Notes under the pieces: generated by a model | The model's input: only the letters and a program-made list of their open reading frames with translations | Databases searched by the model: none | Told to the model about the DNA's origin: nothing | Shown: positions 16,760 through 26,461 of the stretch, piece by piece | Numbering within the stretch: the stretch's first letter is position 1 | Layout of the letters: every line of letters starts with the position of its first letter | Source of the DNA: Streptococcus sobrinus DSM 20742 = ATCC 33478 | Lineage (GTDB): Bacteria > Bacillota > Bacilli > Lactobacillales > Streptococcaceae | DNA length: 64,000 bases | Assembly (NCBI RefSeq): GCF_000686605.1 | Contig: NZ_JMLC01000009.1 | Location: 1 to 64,000, forward strand | Reading direction: 5' to 3' | Position numbers and translations under genes: made by a program

Positions 16760-17947
16760 ATGCGCAAAAAGATTATCGCAACTGGTATGGCTCTACTGGC
16801 TGCTGTGACTTTGGCGGCTTGTGGTAAGTCGCCCGATGTTACCAGCAATGCCCAGGGAACCAAAATCGGAGATACCATTAAAATTGGGGTCGACATGGAG
16901 TTGACCGGTCCCGTATCTGCCTATGGTAGTGCAGAAAACAAGGGTATCAAGTTGGCTGTTGAGGAAATCAACAAGGCCGGCGGTGTTGATGGTAAGAAGT
17001 TGGAACTAGTAACCAAGGACAACAAGTCTGATAATGCCGAAAGTTCGACGGCTGCAACCAACTTGGCTGTCCAAAACCAGGTCAATGCCATCATTGGCCC
17101 AGCGACCTCTGGTGCGGTTTCAGCGGCTTCACTCAATGCCCAAAAGACAGGGGTACCCCTCTTGTCACCTTCAGGTACGCAGGATGACTTAACCGTTGAT
17201 TCTACAAGTGGTAAGGAAAAGGCCAAACGCTTTGTCTTCCGGACGACCTTTAGGGATAGTTTCCAAGGTCAGGTTCTGGCTCAATATGCCCAGGAAAACA
17301 TGCAGGCTAAGAAGGTTGTTCTCTTCTACGATAACTCTAGTGACTATGCTAAAGGGATTGCGGATCAGTTCAAGAAGAGCTACAAGGGTCAAATCGTTTC
17401 TACCCAAACCTTTGTGGCCAACGATACGGACTTCCAATCAGCCCTGACAGCTATTAAAGATAAGGATTATGACTTAATCGTTATGCCGGGTTACTATACT
17501 GAAACTGGTCTCATTACCAAACAGGCCCGTGATATCGGTATTGATAAACCAATCCTGGGTCCTGATGGTTTCAGTGATAAGACCTTCATTGACCTAGCTG
17601 GTGAGAAGGATGCAAGCAATGTCTACTATGTCTCTGGTTATTCAACCAAGGCAGACCTGTCTGCAAAAGCTCGCGACTTCATCAAGACTTATCAAAAGAA
17701 ATATGGTGGTCAACCCAACCAATTCTCAGCTCTGTCTTATGACTCTGTTTATATGATTGCTGCGGCAGCTAAGGGAGCTCATAATTCTATCGAATTGGCC
17801 GATAATTTGGCTAAGCTCAAGAATTTCGTGGGTGTAACGGGTACTATGACCATTGACAACCTCCACAATCCAATTAAATCAGCGGTAATGGTTAAGTTGG
17901 ATAACGGTGTCGAAACTTCTGCTGATACTGTTACGATTAAGAAGTAG
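16760..17947 (+). CDS. livK: Branched-chain amino acid binding lipoprotein LivK
   Basis: 395 residues with a lipoprotein signal ending LAAC (Cys21) and a type I periplasmic binding fold (Leu/Ile/Val-binding family), for example GVDMELTGPVSAYG at about 44-57. It captures branched-chain amino acids on the cell surface for LivHMGF. It is the first gene of a five-gene operon, has GAGGAG before the ATG and is preceded by a CodY-like operator. The 49-base gap to livH shows no obvious terminator. Confidence 0.93.
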   Translation: MRKKIIATGMALLAAVTLAACGKSPDVTSNAQGTKIGDTIKIGVDMELTGPVSAYGSAENKGIKLAVEEINKAGGVDGKKLELVTKDNKSDNAESSTAATNLAVQNQVNAIIGPATSGAVSAASLNAQKTGVPLLSPSGTQDDLTVDSTSGKEKAKRFVFRTTFRDSFQGQVLAQYAQENMQAKKVVLFYDNSSDYAKGIADQFKKSYKGQIVSTQTFVANDTDFQSALTAIKDKDYDLIVMPGYYTETGLITKQARDIGIDKPILGPDGFSDKTFIDLAGEKDASNVYYVSGYSTKADLSAKARDFIKTYQKKYGGQPNQFSALSYDSVYMIAAAAKGAHNSIELADNLAKLKNFVGVTGTMTIDNLHNPIKSAVMVKLDNGVETSADTVTIKK

Positions 17948-17996
17948 CAGCGGTCTTTTAGACCTTGACATGAACACATAGAAAGTTTGGTATTTT

Positions 17997-18878
17997 ATGT
18001 TAGCACAACTTCCCCAACAACTGGTGAATGGTATTATTCTAGGAAGTATCTATGCCCTTCTGGCCCTAGGTTATACCATGGTTTATGGGATTATTAAATT
18101 GATTAACTTTGCCCATGGGGACATCTTTATGATGGGAGCCTTTCTTGGTTACTATGCAATCAATGGCCTACATATGAACTTTTGGCTGTCTCTAATCTTC
18201 TCCATGGTTGTGACAGCCCTTCTGGGTATGCTGATTGAGTTTCTGGCCTATCGGCCTCTGCGAAATTCGACTCGGATTTCGGCCTTGATTACGGCCATCG
18301 GGGTTTCCTTCCTCTTGGAATACACCATGGTCTTCTTCTTTGGCTCCAATAAGCGGTCCTTCCCACAGGCTGTCAAGATGCATAGTTATGACTTGGGTCC
18401 AGTTACCATTACCAATATTCAACTCTTGATTTTGGTCGTGGCGATTGTCCTTATGGTCGGCTTGCAACTGATTGTTAAGCAAACCAAGATGGGTAAAGCT
18501 ATGCGGGCCGTATCCGTTGATAGCGATGCCGCTCAGCTGATGGGGATCAATGTCGACTCTACCATCAGCTTCACCTTCGCTTTGGGTTCTGCCCTGGCTG
18601 GTGCAGCCGGTGTCCTCATTGCTCTTTACTACAACTCCATTGACCCTCTCATGGGTATGACGCCAGGTATCAAGGCCTTCGTCGCTGCCGTTCTCGGCGG
18701 TATCGGTCTGATTCCAGGTGCCGCTATTGGTGGTTTTGTTATCGGTATCTTGGAAACCCTGTCTAATGCGATTGGCCTGTCAACCTACCGTGATGCTATC
18801 GTTTACGCCGTCTTGATTGTTATCCTTCTGGTTCGTCCAGCTGGTATTCTTGGTAAGAACGTGAAAGAGAAGGTGTAG
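17997..18878 (+). CDS. livH: Branched-chain amino acid ABC permease LivH
   Basis: 293-residue permease with about eight hydrophobic segments. The N-terminal QLVNGIILGSIYALLALGYT and INFAHGDIFMMGA blocks define the LivH family. It forms the translocation channel with LivM. The next gene starts three bases after its stop, so the two are translated as a unit. Confidence 0.94.
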   Translation: MLAQLPQQLVNGIILGSIYALLALGYTMVYGIIKLINFAHGDIFMMGAFLGYYAINGLHMNFWLSLIFSMVVTALLGMLIEFLAYRPLRNSTRISALITAIGVSFLLEYTMVFFFGSNKRSFPQAVKMHSYDLGPVTITNIQLLILVVAIVLMVGLQLIVKQTKMGKAMRAVSVDSDAAQLMGINVDSTISFTFALGSALAGAAGVLIALYYNSIDPLMGMTPGIKAFVAAVLGGIGLIPGAAIGGFVIGILETLSNAIGLSTYRDAIVYAVLIVILLVRPAGILGKNVKEKV

Positions 18879-18881
18879 GAC

Positions 18882-19835
18882 ATGAAAAAGAATTTAAAAT
18901 TAAATCTAACATGGCTTGCTATTGTCGCAGTCATCTACGCCATTCTCCAAATTTTAGCAAGCACAGGTCTTTTGAACCTTTACTATATTCAGATTTTGAT
19001 GGGGATTGGAATTTCCATCCTCATGGGACTGGGAACCAATCTGGTTCTCGGTTTCTCCGGTCAGTTTACCTTGGGGCAAGCTGGTTTCATGGCTATCGGG
19101 GCCTATGCCTCAGCCATCGTTACCCAATACTACCCAACCTATGATGGTTTTTACTGGTCTATGCTTCTGGGAGCTATCATCGCAGCCCTAGTCGCTATCG
19201 TCTTTGGTGTGCCAACCCTGCGACTCAAAGGGGATTACCTAGCTATCGCAACCCTTGGTATGGCCGAAATTATTCGGATCATCATCATCAATGGTGGTAC
19301 GCTTACCAACGGAGCTGCTGGTTTGACGGGGATTCTGCCCTACACTACTTGGCAAGTTATCTTCCTCTTCGTCGTTGTCATCACTATCTTGGTGCTCAAC
19401 TTCCTGCGTTCATCAACCGGTCGGCAAATTATCGCTGTTCGGGAGGATGAAATTGCAGCCGAATCTATGGGGGTTAACTTGACCCGGCAAAAGGTTTTGG
19501 TCTTTGTCATGGGTGCTGTTATCTCAGCTATTGCTGGTTCCCTCTACGTCAGCTATATCGGTACGGTCGTACCAAAAGATTTCACCATCATGAAATCTAT
19601 TGACTACTTGATTATTGCCGTAATGGGGGGACTGGGTTCGATTACCGGTACCATCATTGCTGGTGTTGTCTTGGGTATCCTCAATATGTTCCTGCAAAAT
19701 TTCTCAGAATTGCGGATGATTATCTATTCATTAGCCCTGATTCTGGTTATGATTTTCCGTCCAGGTGGACTTTTGGGAACCAAGGAATTTACCCTAGCAA
19801 AATTCTTCAATAAGAATAAGGAGGGCAAGGACTAA
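18882..19835 (+). CDS. livM: Branched-chain amino acid ABC permease LivM
   Basis: 317-residue permease with the family block GFSGQFTLGQAGFMAIGAYA at about 59-78 and multiple membrane helices. Partner of LivH. Its TAA overlaps the livG ATG by one base (TAATG), indicating coupled translation. The C-terminus ends in a short lysine-rich cytoplasmic tail. Confidence 0.94.
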   Translation: MKKNLKLNLTWLAIVAVIYAILQILASTGLLNLYYIQILMGIGISILMGLGTNLVLGFSGQFTLGQAGFMAIGAYASAIVTQYYPTYDGFYWSMLLGAIIAALVAIVFGVPTLRLKGDYLAIATLGMAEIIRIIIINGGTLTNGAAGLTGILPYTTWQVIFLFVVVITILVLNFLRSSTGRQIIAVREDEIAAESMGVNLTRQKVLVFVMGAVISAIAGSLYVSYIGTVVPKDFTIMKSIDYLIIAVMGGLGSITGTIIAGVVLGILNMFLQNFSELRMIIYSLALILVMIFRPGGLLGTKEFTLAKFFNKNKEGKD

Positions 19836-20599
19836 TGGCACTTCTTGAAGTTAAAAATTTAACCAAAAACTTCGGTGGTCTGACTGCCGTTGGTGATGTC
19901 TCCATGGAACTCAACAAGGGTGAATTGGTTGGTTTGATTGGTCCTAACGGGGCTGGTAAGACGACCCTCTTCAACCTCTTAACAGGTGTTTATGTTCCAA
20001 CCGAAGGGACTATCACGCTGGATGGCACCCTCCTCAATGGCAAGGCTCCCCACAAGATTGCCTCTTTGGGGCTTTCTCGGACCTTTCAAAATATCCGTCT
20101 CTTTAAGGAAATGACAGTTTTGGACAATGTTTTGATTGGTTTTGCCAATCGTCACAGTGCCCATCTCTTAGCTTCTTTCCTGCGTTTACCCAAGTATTAT
20201 CAAAGTGAAAAGGAACTCAAGGCTAAGGCCATGGACCTCCTGAAAATCTTTGACTTGGACCAAGATGCTGAAACCTTGGCCAAGAACCTGCCTTACGGTC
20301 AACAACGCCGTTTGGAAATTGTCCGGGCCCTGGCAACCGAGCCTAAAATTCTCTTCCTAGACGAGCCAGCTGCTGGAATGAACCCCCAAGAAACAGCTGA
20401 ATTGACCGCCCTAATTCGTAAAATCAAGGAAGAATTCCAAATTACAGTCATCCTGATTGAACACGATATGAGTTTGGTCATGGATGTTACCGAGCGGATC
20501 TACGTGCTGGAATATGGCCGTCTCATCGCTCACGGGACTCCAGATGAAATCAAATCTAACAAACGGGTTGTCGAAGCCTATTTGGGAGGTGAAGTTTAA
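19835..20599 (+). CDS. livG: Branched-chain amino acid ABC ATPase LivG
   Basis: 254-residue ABC ATPase: Walker A GPNGAGKTT at 36-44, the LivG-type degenerate signature LPYGQQRRLEI (instead of LSGGQ), Walker B ILFLDEPAAGMNP and the switch IEHDMSL. It powers LivHM together with LivF. It overlaps livM and livF by one base at either end. Confidence 0.95.
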   Translation: MALLEVKNLTKNFGGLTAVGDVSMELNKGELVGLIGPNGAGKTTLFNLLTGVYVPTEGTITLDGTLLNGKAPHKIASLGLSRTFQNIRLFKEMTVLDNVLIGFANRHSAHLLASFLRLPKYYQSEKELKAKAMDLLKIFDLDQDAETLAKNLPYGQQRRLEIVRALATEPKILFLDEPAAGMNPQETAELTALIRKIKEEFQITVILIEHDMSLVMDVTERIYVLEYGRLIAHGTPDEIKSNKRVVEAYLGGEV

Positions 20600-21309
20600 T
20601 GTCTATGTTGAAAATTGAAAACCTCTCAATCAGCTATGGAGCGATTGAAGCCGTCAAGGATGTGAGCTTTGAGGTTAACGAAGGTGAAGTGGTTACCCTG
20701 ATTGGGGCCAACGGAGCCGGTAAAACCTCTATCCTGCGGACGATTTCAGGTCTGGTCCGTCCAAGCAATGGGACTATCAGCTACTTGGATAATCAGATTC
20801 AAAAAACAGCTGCCCGAAAAATTGTGGCCGATGGCCTGGCTCAAGTGCCAGAAGGCCGTCATGTCTTCCCAGGTCTAACTGTTCTGGAAAATCTGGAAAT
20901 GGGTGCCTTCCTCAATAATAGTAAGGACGAGATTCAGGCCAGCTTAAAGCGGGTTTTCGATCGCTTTCCTCGTTTGGAAGAACGCAAGAACCAGGATGCA
21001 GCCACCTTGTCCGGTGGTGAACAACAGATGCTGGCCATGGGGCGGGCTCTGATGAGTAAACCTAAATTGCTCCTTCTGGATGAGCCTTCCATGGGGCTAG
21101 CCCCAATCTTTATCCAAGAAATCTTTGACATCATTCAAGATATTCAAAAACAAGGGACAACCGTCCTCCTGATTGAGCAGAACGCTAACAAGGCCCTGTC
21201 CATCGCAGACCGAGGCTATGTTTTAGAAACAGGCAAGATTGTCCTGTCAGGTACAGGTCAAGAATTGCTAGCTTCCGATGAAGTCCGCAAGGCTTACCTA
21301 GGTGGTTGA
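20599..21309 (+). CDS. livF: Branched-chain amino acid ABC ATPase LivF
   Basis: 236-residue ABC ATPase: Walker A GANGAGKTS near 35-43, signature LSGGEQQML, Walker B LLLLDEPSMGLAP. Second nucleotide-binding subunit of the Liv transporter. The ATG at 20599 overlaps the livG stop; an ATG two codons later is possible. Last gene of the operon, with a terminator about 90 bases downstream. Confidence 0.95.
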   Translation: MSMLKIENLSISYGAIEAVKDVSFEVNEGEVVTLIGANGAGKTSILRTISGLVRPSNGTISYLDNQIQKTAARKIVADGLAQVPEGRHVFPGLTVLENLEMGAFLNNSKDEIQASLKRVFDRFPRLEERKNQDAATLSGGEQQMLAMGRALMSKPKLLLLDEPSMGLAPIFIQEIFDIIQDIQKQGTTVLLIEQNANKALSIADRGYVLETGKIVLSGTGQELLASDEVRKAYLGG

Positions 21310-21396
21310 TCCTCATTGAGAATTGCCAAAGCTCCCCGCCTCTCTTAACAGGGCGTATCCAAGTATGGATTCCAATAACTAGCAAGTAAATAGAAT

Positions 21397-21438
21397 AGAA
21401 ACTGGTTGGAGTGTCTACTCCAGCCAGTTTCTCTTTTC
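21397..21438 (+). terminator. Terminator after livF
   Basis: AGAAACTGGTTGGAGT and ACTCCAGCCAGTTTCT form a long stem with loop GTCT, one mismatch, followed by a CTTTTCTC run. Confidence 0.85.
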
Positions 21439-21529
21439 TCTTGGAGCTGTTTGTGGGAGTAAAACAGGGATTACTACAGCAACCTCTTCATAAGCACCAG
21501 AGGCTTTCCGCACTTAATTTCCTACTAGC

Positions 21530-21557
21530 TTGAATAATTCTGGAAATAAGCTATAAT
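21530..21557 (+). promoter_or_regulatory. Promoter upstream of repeat R1b
   Basis: TTGAAT (21530-21535), 16 bases and TATAAT (21552-21557). No gene follows until 22119, so a transcript from here would carry the whole R1b repeat in its leader. Confidence 0.5.
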
Positions 21558-21619
21558 AAATTTTGTATATGCTTTGAAATAGGGCCTGAAGGCCAGAATG
21601 AGCTATCCTGATGAATTTA

Positions 21620-22016
21620 ATACTCTTCGAAAATCAAAAAGGGGACAAGGAACAAGCGAGCTCAAATAAGGACTGAGGACTTGTTACAAGAACTGTTATA
21701 ACAGTTCTTTATGTCCCTCACTAAATCCCTAAAACCTGCAGTATTGACAGCTTTTATGGATAGTTGCCTCCTCGACTTGCTTTGCCGTACTTAATGAAGA
21801 AAGCAATGCTTTCCTCATTCTCCACCTCAAAAGCTCTCCCAGAACGTTTGAGGTGCCTGCAGTTTCCTGTAAGGCCTCATAAAGTTGGGCAATTATACCA
21901 ACTTTGTGAGGTTAGTGAGGAAGTTAGACAATCACTAGAGAAAGTAAAGTTAGATTGTTTGCCTCTTTGGTGGCTGAAGTCTTTGCTCCGTCTTGTTTTT
22001 GATTTTCATAGAGTAT
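21620..22016 (+). repeat. Repeat R1, copy b (longest)
   Basis: From ATACTCTTCGAAAATCAAAA to TTGATTTTCATAGAGTAT. It contains GAACTGTTATAACAGTTC (palindrome near 21690-21707), GAAAGCAATGCTTTC, and CCTCAT-AAAGTTGG/CCAACTTT-GTGAGG. Next come GTTAGTGAGG and the junction-like part with ACAATC/GATTGT. The stems correspond in order to those of R1a but have different sequences. Confidence 0.75.
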
Positions 22017-22118
22017 TTTAAGTCGTTTAAGAGGGAGAGAAGAGCTGGGGTATGCTTACGAGATTTTATTGCCAGTCACTTTGGCAGTCTTCCAAAATTT
22101 TTAAAGAGAGGGAGTCTT

Positions 22119-22592
22119 ATGAAGTTTAAAAAGAGTGAAAGTTTTTATTTATTGATGAGTGTTGTCCTGCTTGCTCTTATTTTGGGGCTATTTGTCTATG
22201 CCAAGCATGTCAACTCTAGCATTAAAAATGGAGATGTGGAAGTAGCGCCCACCCATATCAGTACGAGTTCATCATCTTCATCATCGCAAAATAATAAAAA
22301 AATAGAGTCTGATTTAGATAGCCTGGAAAATAATCCAAGTGCGGATAAGGTTGATACCATCCAAGATGAGATTGATCAAGTTTCTAACAAGAGCCAGAAA
22401 GAAGCCTATCAAGAGCGTCTTAATATTGTTTCAGCTAAATTAGCTCTGACAGATGCTCAGGCTAATCCAACTACAGATAACCTTCAAGCAGCCCAAACAG
22501 CTATCGATAAGATTGCAACAACCTCTAAGAAGGCCGATTTGCAAAGTCAGTTAGATAACTTGACTCAATCAGGGCAAGGCGGTCAGGAATAA
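22119..22592 (+). CDS. Small membrane-anchored extracellular protein, function unknown
   Basis: 157 residues from the ATG at 22119, with GAGAGGGAG nine bases upstream. One hydrophobic segment at about 9-27 (FYLLMSVVLLALILGLFVYA) acts as an uncleaved signal anchor. A serine-rich linker follows (STSSSSSSSQNN, about 44-55), then an acidic, helical domain with repeated spaced Leu and Asp/Glu residues. I do not recognise a family. It lies upstream of cpsABCD, which has its own promoter. A wall- or envelope-related role is only a guess. Confidence 0.65.
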   Translation: MKFKKSESFYLLMSVVLLALILGLFVYAKHVNSSIKNGDVEVAPTHISTSSSSSSSQNNKKIESDLDSLENNPSADKVDTIQDEIDQVSNKSQKEAYQERLNIVSAKLALTDAQANPTTDNLQAAQTAIDKIATTSKKADLQSQLDNLTQSGQGGQE

Positions 22593-22734
22593 AACCTCAA
22601 CAGTCTCAGCCGAAAATATTTTTTGGTAAAATATTTTTCCAGTAAAGTCTGCAAGCAACTAACAGTAGAGCCGTTTCAGAGCTTTATTAAATATTTAAAT
22701 TATGACAAACATGTTAAAAACGAATTAAAGTTCC

Positions 22735-22763
22735 TTGGACTTGTCGTAAAAATTAGGTATAAT
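22735..22763 (+). promoter_or_regulatory. cpsA promoter
   Basis: TTGGAC (22735-22740), a 17-base spacer and TATAAT (22758-22763), about 35 bases before the cpsA ATG. Confidence 0.75.
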
Positions 22764-22797
22764 AAAGCATGAAATTAATAATACTGGAGAATAAATA

Positions 22798-24258
22798 ATG
22801 GCAAGACACAATCGTTCAAAGTCAAAAAGTTTTAGTACACATTATTTTGTCAATATTCTACTATTTATATTATACACAGCGGTCTCAGCTATGACCCTAT
22901 TTCTTATGTATAAATATAATTTTTTGGCATCTCGTTATCTAAATGTTATCTTTACAATTCTCTTAGTCGCTGTATTTACCTTGACTGCCTTTCTTATCAT
23001 TAAGAAACGCTCGAAAATCTGGACGAGCATCCTGCTGGTTGTCTTCACTATTGTTTCTGCCCTTACCTTCCTGGGATTAAATCGGCTGGTTAATTTTGTT
23101 GGTACCCTCAATGATTCAACCAAATATTCTCAAGTTGAGATGAGCATCGTTGTTCCCAAGGACTCTTCTATCAAAGACCTCAGTGACGTTGATGAAGTAG
23201 AAGCTCCAACTCAAAGTGATGGGACCAACATTGATGAATTTGTCAAAGAGATTAAGGCCGACAAGTCTAAGACTATAACAGTTAACCACGTAGATTCCTA
23301 CGCTCAGGCCTATAATGACTTGATGTCTGGTTCAACCAAGGCCATTATTCTCAATAGTGCTTATGCCAGCCTGATTGAAAATCAGGATAAGGATTTCAAG
23401 AGTAAGGTTAAAACCATCTACAGCCATAAGATTCAAACAGCTAACAAGGTTGAGTCTAATAAAAAAGTTGATACCAATGCTTTTAATATCTACATTTCTG
23501 GTATTGATACCTATGGTCCTATCAACTCCGTTTCTCGTTCAGATGTTAATATCATTGCGTCCATCAACCTCAAGACCCACAAGGTTCTCTTGACTACCAC
23601 CCCTCGAGATGCCTATGTCACTATCCCAGACGGCGGTAACAATCAGAAAGATAAGTTGACCCATGCTGGTATCTACGGTGTTCAAACTTCCATGAAGACC
23701 TTGGAAAATCTTTATAATATTAACATCGACTATTATGCCCGCCTCAACTTCACGTCCTTCCTTAAACTGGTTGACCTGTTAGGTGGTATTGATGTTTATA
23801 ATGACCAGGCTTTCACAGCCCACACCAATAAGGACTACACTTTTGAAGTGGGTAATGTTCACCTGGATTCGCAAGGTGCTCTTGCCTTCGTTCGTGAGCG
23901 TTACGGTTTAGAAAATGGTGATAATGACCGTGGTAAGAACCAGGAAAAAGTTATCACAGCCATCATCAATAAGTTGGCTTCAACTAAATCAATTTCGAAG
24001 ATTTCTTCTATTGCCAATAATCTCCAAGATTCTATCCAAACTAATATGCCAATCAGTGATTTGATGACCATCGCTAATACCCAATTGGAATCTGGTTCCT
24101 CTTTCAAGGTTAGTTCGCAGGCCGTTACAGGTACAGGGTCAACAGGAGAATTGCAATCCTATGCAATGCCAGGTGCTTCCCTCTATATGATGCAATTAGA
24201 TGACTCTAGTGTGAGTGATGCAGCAGATCAGATTAAAGATGTGTTAGGAGGTAAGTAA
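22798..24258 (+). CDS. cpsA: LytR-CpsA-Psr family protein CpsA/Wzg
   Basis: 486 residues. Three N-terminal hydrophobic segments (within about 17-103) precede an extracellular accessory domain and the LCP domain: VLLTTTPRDAYV, KLTHAGIYG, and RYGLENGDNDRGKNQEKVI with catalytic arginines. LCP proteins transfer polymers from lipid carriers to peptidoglycan, and CpsA is the first gene of streptococcal capsule or exopolysaccharide operons. Own promoter; cpsB starts two bases after its stop. Confidence 0.9.
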   Translation: MARHNRSKSKSFSTHYFVNILLFILYTAVSAMTLFLMYKYNFLASRYLNVIFTILLVAVFTLTAFLIIKKRSKIWTSILLVVFTIVSALTFLGLNRLVNFVGTLNDSTKYSQVEMSIVVPKDSSIKDLSDVDEVEAPTQSDGTNIDEFVKEIKADKSKTITVNHVDSYAQAYNDLMSGSTKAIILNSAYASLIENQDKDFKSKVKTIYSHKIQTANKVESNKKVDTNAFNIYISGIDTYGPINSVSRSDVNIIASINLKTHKVLLTTTPRDAYVTIPDGGNNQKDKLTHAGIYGVQTSMKTLENLYNINIDYYARLNFTSFLKLVDLLGGIDVYNDQAFTAHTNKDYTFEVGNVHLDSQGALAFVRERYGLENGDNDRGKNQEKVITAIINKLASTKSISKISSIANNLQDSIQTNMPISDLMTIANTQLESGSSFKVSSQAVTGTGSTGELQSYAMPGASLYMMQLDDSSVSDAADQIKDVLGGK

Positions 24259-24260
24259 GG

Positions 24261-24992
24261 GTGATTGATATTCATTCGCACATTGTTTTTGATGTGGATG
24301 ATGGGCCAAAGACGCTCAAGGAAAGCCTCAATCTAATCTCAGAAAGCTATCGTCAGGGAGTCCGGACAATCGTCTCGACTTCTCATCGGCGTAAGGACAT
24401 GTTTGAGACCCCAGAAGAGACCATTCGTGCTAACTTTTTACAGGTAAAAAAAGCAGCAGAGGAAAAATTTCCAGACTTAACGATTCTCTATGGTGGGGAG
24501 CTCTATTACACAGAAGATCTCCGGCAGAAGTTGGAAAAGGGCTTGGTTCCTACCATGGATGGCAGTCGTTATGCCCTGATGGAATTTAGTATGGCAACTC
24601 CCTGGCGGGATATCCACCAAGCCTTAACCAAGGTTCTGATGCTGGGAGTCACACCGATTATTGCCCATATCGAGCGTTATAATGCCCTAGAAAATAAACC
24701 TGATCGTGTTCAGGAAATTATCAACATGGGTTGCTATACTCAGGTGAACAGCAACCATGTTCTCAAGCCCAAACTTTTTGGAGATAAGGAAAAAACCTTC
24801 AAAGTGCGGGGACGATACTTTTTAGAGCAGGATTTGGTTTACTGTATTGCTAGCGATATGCATAATCTTGATAAACGCCCTCCTTTTATGGAGGAAGCCT
24901 ACCAGGTCATCACTAAAACCTATGGTGAGACAAAGGCTCAAGCCCTGTTCAAGGACAATCTTCAAGATTTACTCGATAAGAAAACTAATTAA
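24261..24992 (+). CDS. cpsB: Protein-tyrosine phosphatase CpsB/Wzh (PHP family)
   Basis: 243-residue manganese-dependent phosphatase of the PHP fold. Metal ligands are visible in IDIHSHIVFDVDDGP (2-16), STSHRR and IASDMHNLDKRPP. It starts with GTG at 24261; AGGAGGTAAG just upstream decides this start. In capsule systems CpsB dephosphorylates the CpsD kinase. Confidence 0.9.
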   Translation: MIDIHSHIVFDVDDGPKTLKESLNLISESYRQGVRTIVSTSHRRKDMFETPEETIRANFLQVKKAAEEKFPDLTILYGGELYYTEDLRQKLEKGLVPTMDGSRYALMEFSMATPWRDIHQALTKVLMLGVTPIIAHIERYNALENKPDRVQEIINMGCYTQVNSNHVLKPKLFGDKEKTFKVRGRYFLEQDLVYCIASDMHNLDKRPPFMEEAYQVITKTYGETKAQALFKDNLQDLLDKKTN

Positions 24993-25001
24993 GGAGAACA
25001 T

Positions 25002-25691
25002 ATGAATACAGCAGATAATGCATCATTTGAGATTGATGTATTCGCCTTACTCAAAAAATTATGGAACCGCAAATTCTTGATACTCTTCGTGGCTCTGCTC
25101 TTTGGCTTCGTAGCCTTGTTTGTCAGTGTCTTTATTATTCCAAAGACCTACACTTCTTCTACTCGGGTTTACGTGGTTAATAATAGCACCAACAATTCCA
25201 TTAATTATCAAGATATCCAAGCAGGGACCGATTTGGTTAATGACTATAAGGAAATTATCCAGTCTCAAGATGTCCTTGATGATGTTGTCAGCAAAGAAAA
25301 ATTAGACATTAGTTCCGCTGAACTTTCTAAGAAGATTAGTGTTCAAGTACCAACGGATACACGGCTGATTACGATTTCCGTGAAGGACAAAAGCGCTCAA
25401 GAAGCCAGTCGTCTCGCTAATGCTGTGCGTGAAGTTGCTATCCAAAAAATCAAGGATGTGACCAAGGTTGAAGATGTTACAACGGCAGAAACTGCTAAGG
25501 TTCCATCATCACCTACTTCGCCAAGTATTAAGAAAAATCTTGTCCTTGGTGTTGTTGCAGGTGGTTTTATCGCTGTGGTGACCTTGATTATTTTTGAAGC
25601 TCTTGATGATCGCATCAAGACTAGTGAGGATATCGAGAAGGTACTTGGTCGTACCTTGCTTGGGGTTGTTCCCGATACCAACAGCCTATAG
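25002..25691 (+). CDS. cpsC: Chain-length regulator and kinase activator CpsC/Wzd
   Basis: 229-residue Wzz-type protein with two membrane helices (about 26-50 and 178-200) flanking an extracellular domain. It has the PTSPSIKKN proline-rich motif just before the second helix. CpsC sets chain length and activates CpsD. Ten bases after cpsB and eight before cpsD. Confidence 0.9.
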   Translation: MNTADNASFEIDVFALLKKLWNRKFLILFVALLFGFVALFVSVFIIPKTYTSSTRVYVVNNSTNNSINYQDIQAGTDLVNDYKEIIQSQDVLDDVVSKEKLDISSAELSKKISVQVPTDTRLITISVKDKSAQEASRLANAVREVAIQKIKDVTKVEDVTTAETAKVPSSPTSPSIKKNLVLGVVAGGFIAVVTLIIFEALDDRIKTSEDIEKVLGRTLLGVVPDTNSL

Positions 25692-25699
25692 GAGGAAGT

Positions 25700-26431
25700 A
25701 TGGGATACTTAGAATTAGCTAGTAACAAAGAGAAAACAATTGATAAAGCTGAGGAATACTACAATTCCATTCGGGCAAATATCCAGTTTAGTGGAAGTGA
25801 TATCAAGGTTATTGCCTTAACCTCAGTTCATCCCAAAGAAGGTAAGTCAACGACTACAATGAGTTTGGCCGTATCCTTTGCCCGTGCAGGTTACCGGACA
25901 CTTCTGGTCGATGCTGATATGCGTAATTCTGTCATGATGGGAAGTTTTAAACCAGATGGTCCTGTTAAGGGCTTGACTGATTTTTTGTCTGGCCATGCTG
26001 ATTTGCAAACAACTATCAGCCGGACCAGTGTTGCCAACTTGACTATGATTCCTTCTGGACAGGTTCCCCCCAATCCAACAGCCCTCTTCCAAAGTGATAA
26101 CTTCAAACGGATGATTGAAGCCGTTCGTGAGCACTATGACTATGTTTTGATTGATACACCCCCTATTGGTAAGGTTGTTGATGCTGCTATCATTGCTCAA
26201 GACTGCGATGCCTCTATCTTGATTACTGAGGCAGGTGTCATTCGTCGTCGTTTTGTGAAGAAGGCCATCGAACAAATGGAAAAGAGCGGGGCTCAATTCT
26301 TAGGTATCATTCTTAATAAGGTTGACGAGAAATCAGAAAACTACGGGAACTATGGAAGTTACGGAAGTTATGGAGACTATGGGAAGCGGTCCTCAACTAA
26401 TCACACCAACCATACTCGCCGCTCCAAATAA
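25700..26431 (+). CDS. cpsD: Autophosphorylating tyrosine kinase CpsD/Wze
   Basis: 243-residue BY-kinase: Walker A SVHPKEGKSTT (42-52), Walker A' LLVDADMR (68-75), Walker B YVLIDTPPIG. The C-terminal tail has the expected tyrosine cluster (YGNYGSYGSYGDYG, at about 213-226). It regulates polymer assembly with CpsB and CpsC. It is followed directly by a terminator, and no glycosyltransferase, polymerase or flippase genes follow, so the quartet stands alone. Confidence 0.92.
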   Translation: MGYLELASNKEKTIDKAEEYYNSIRANIQFSGSDIKVIALTSVHPKEGKSTTTMSLAVSFARAGYRTLLVDADMRNSVMMGSFKPDGPVKGLTDFLSGHADLQTTISRTSVANLTMIPSGQVPPNPTALFQSDNFKRMIEAVREHYDYVLIDTPPIGKVVDAAIIAQDCDASILITEAGVIRRRFVKKAIEQMEKSGAQFLGIILNKVDEKSENYGNYGSYGSYGDYGKRSSTNHTNHTRRSK

Positions 26432-26435
26432 TCCT

Positions 26436-26460
26436 AAAAAAGCTGCAAGGCTTTTTTTAT
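26436..26460 (+). terminator. Terminator after cpsD
   Basis: AAAAAAGC/GCTTTTTT stem with loop TGCAAG, a few bases after the stop, followed by T-run. Confidence 0.8.
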
Positions 26461-26461
26461 A

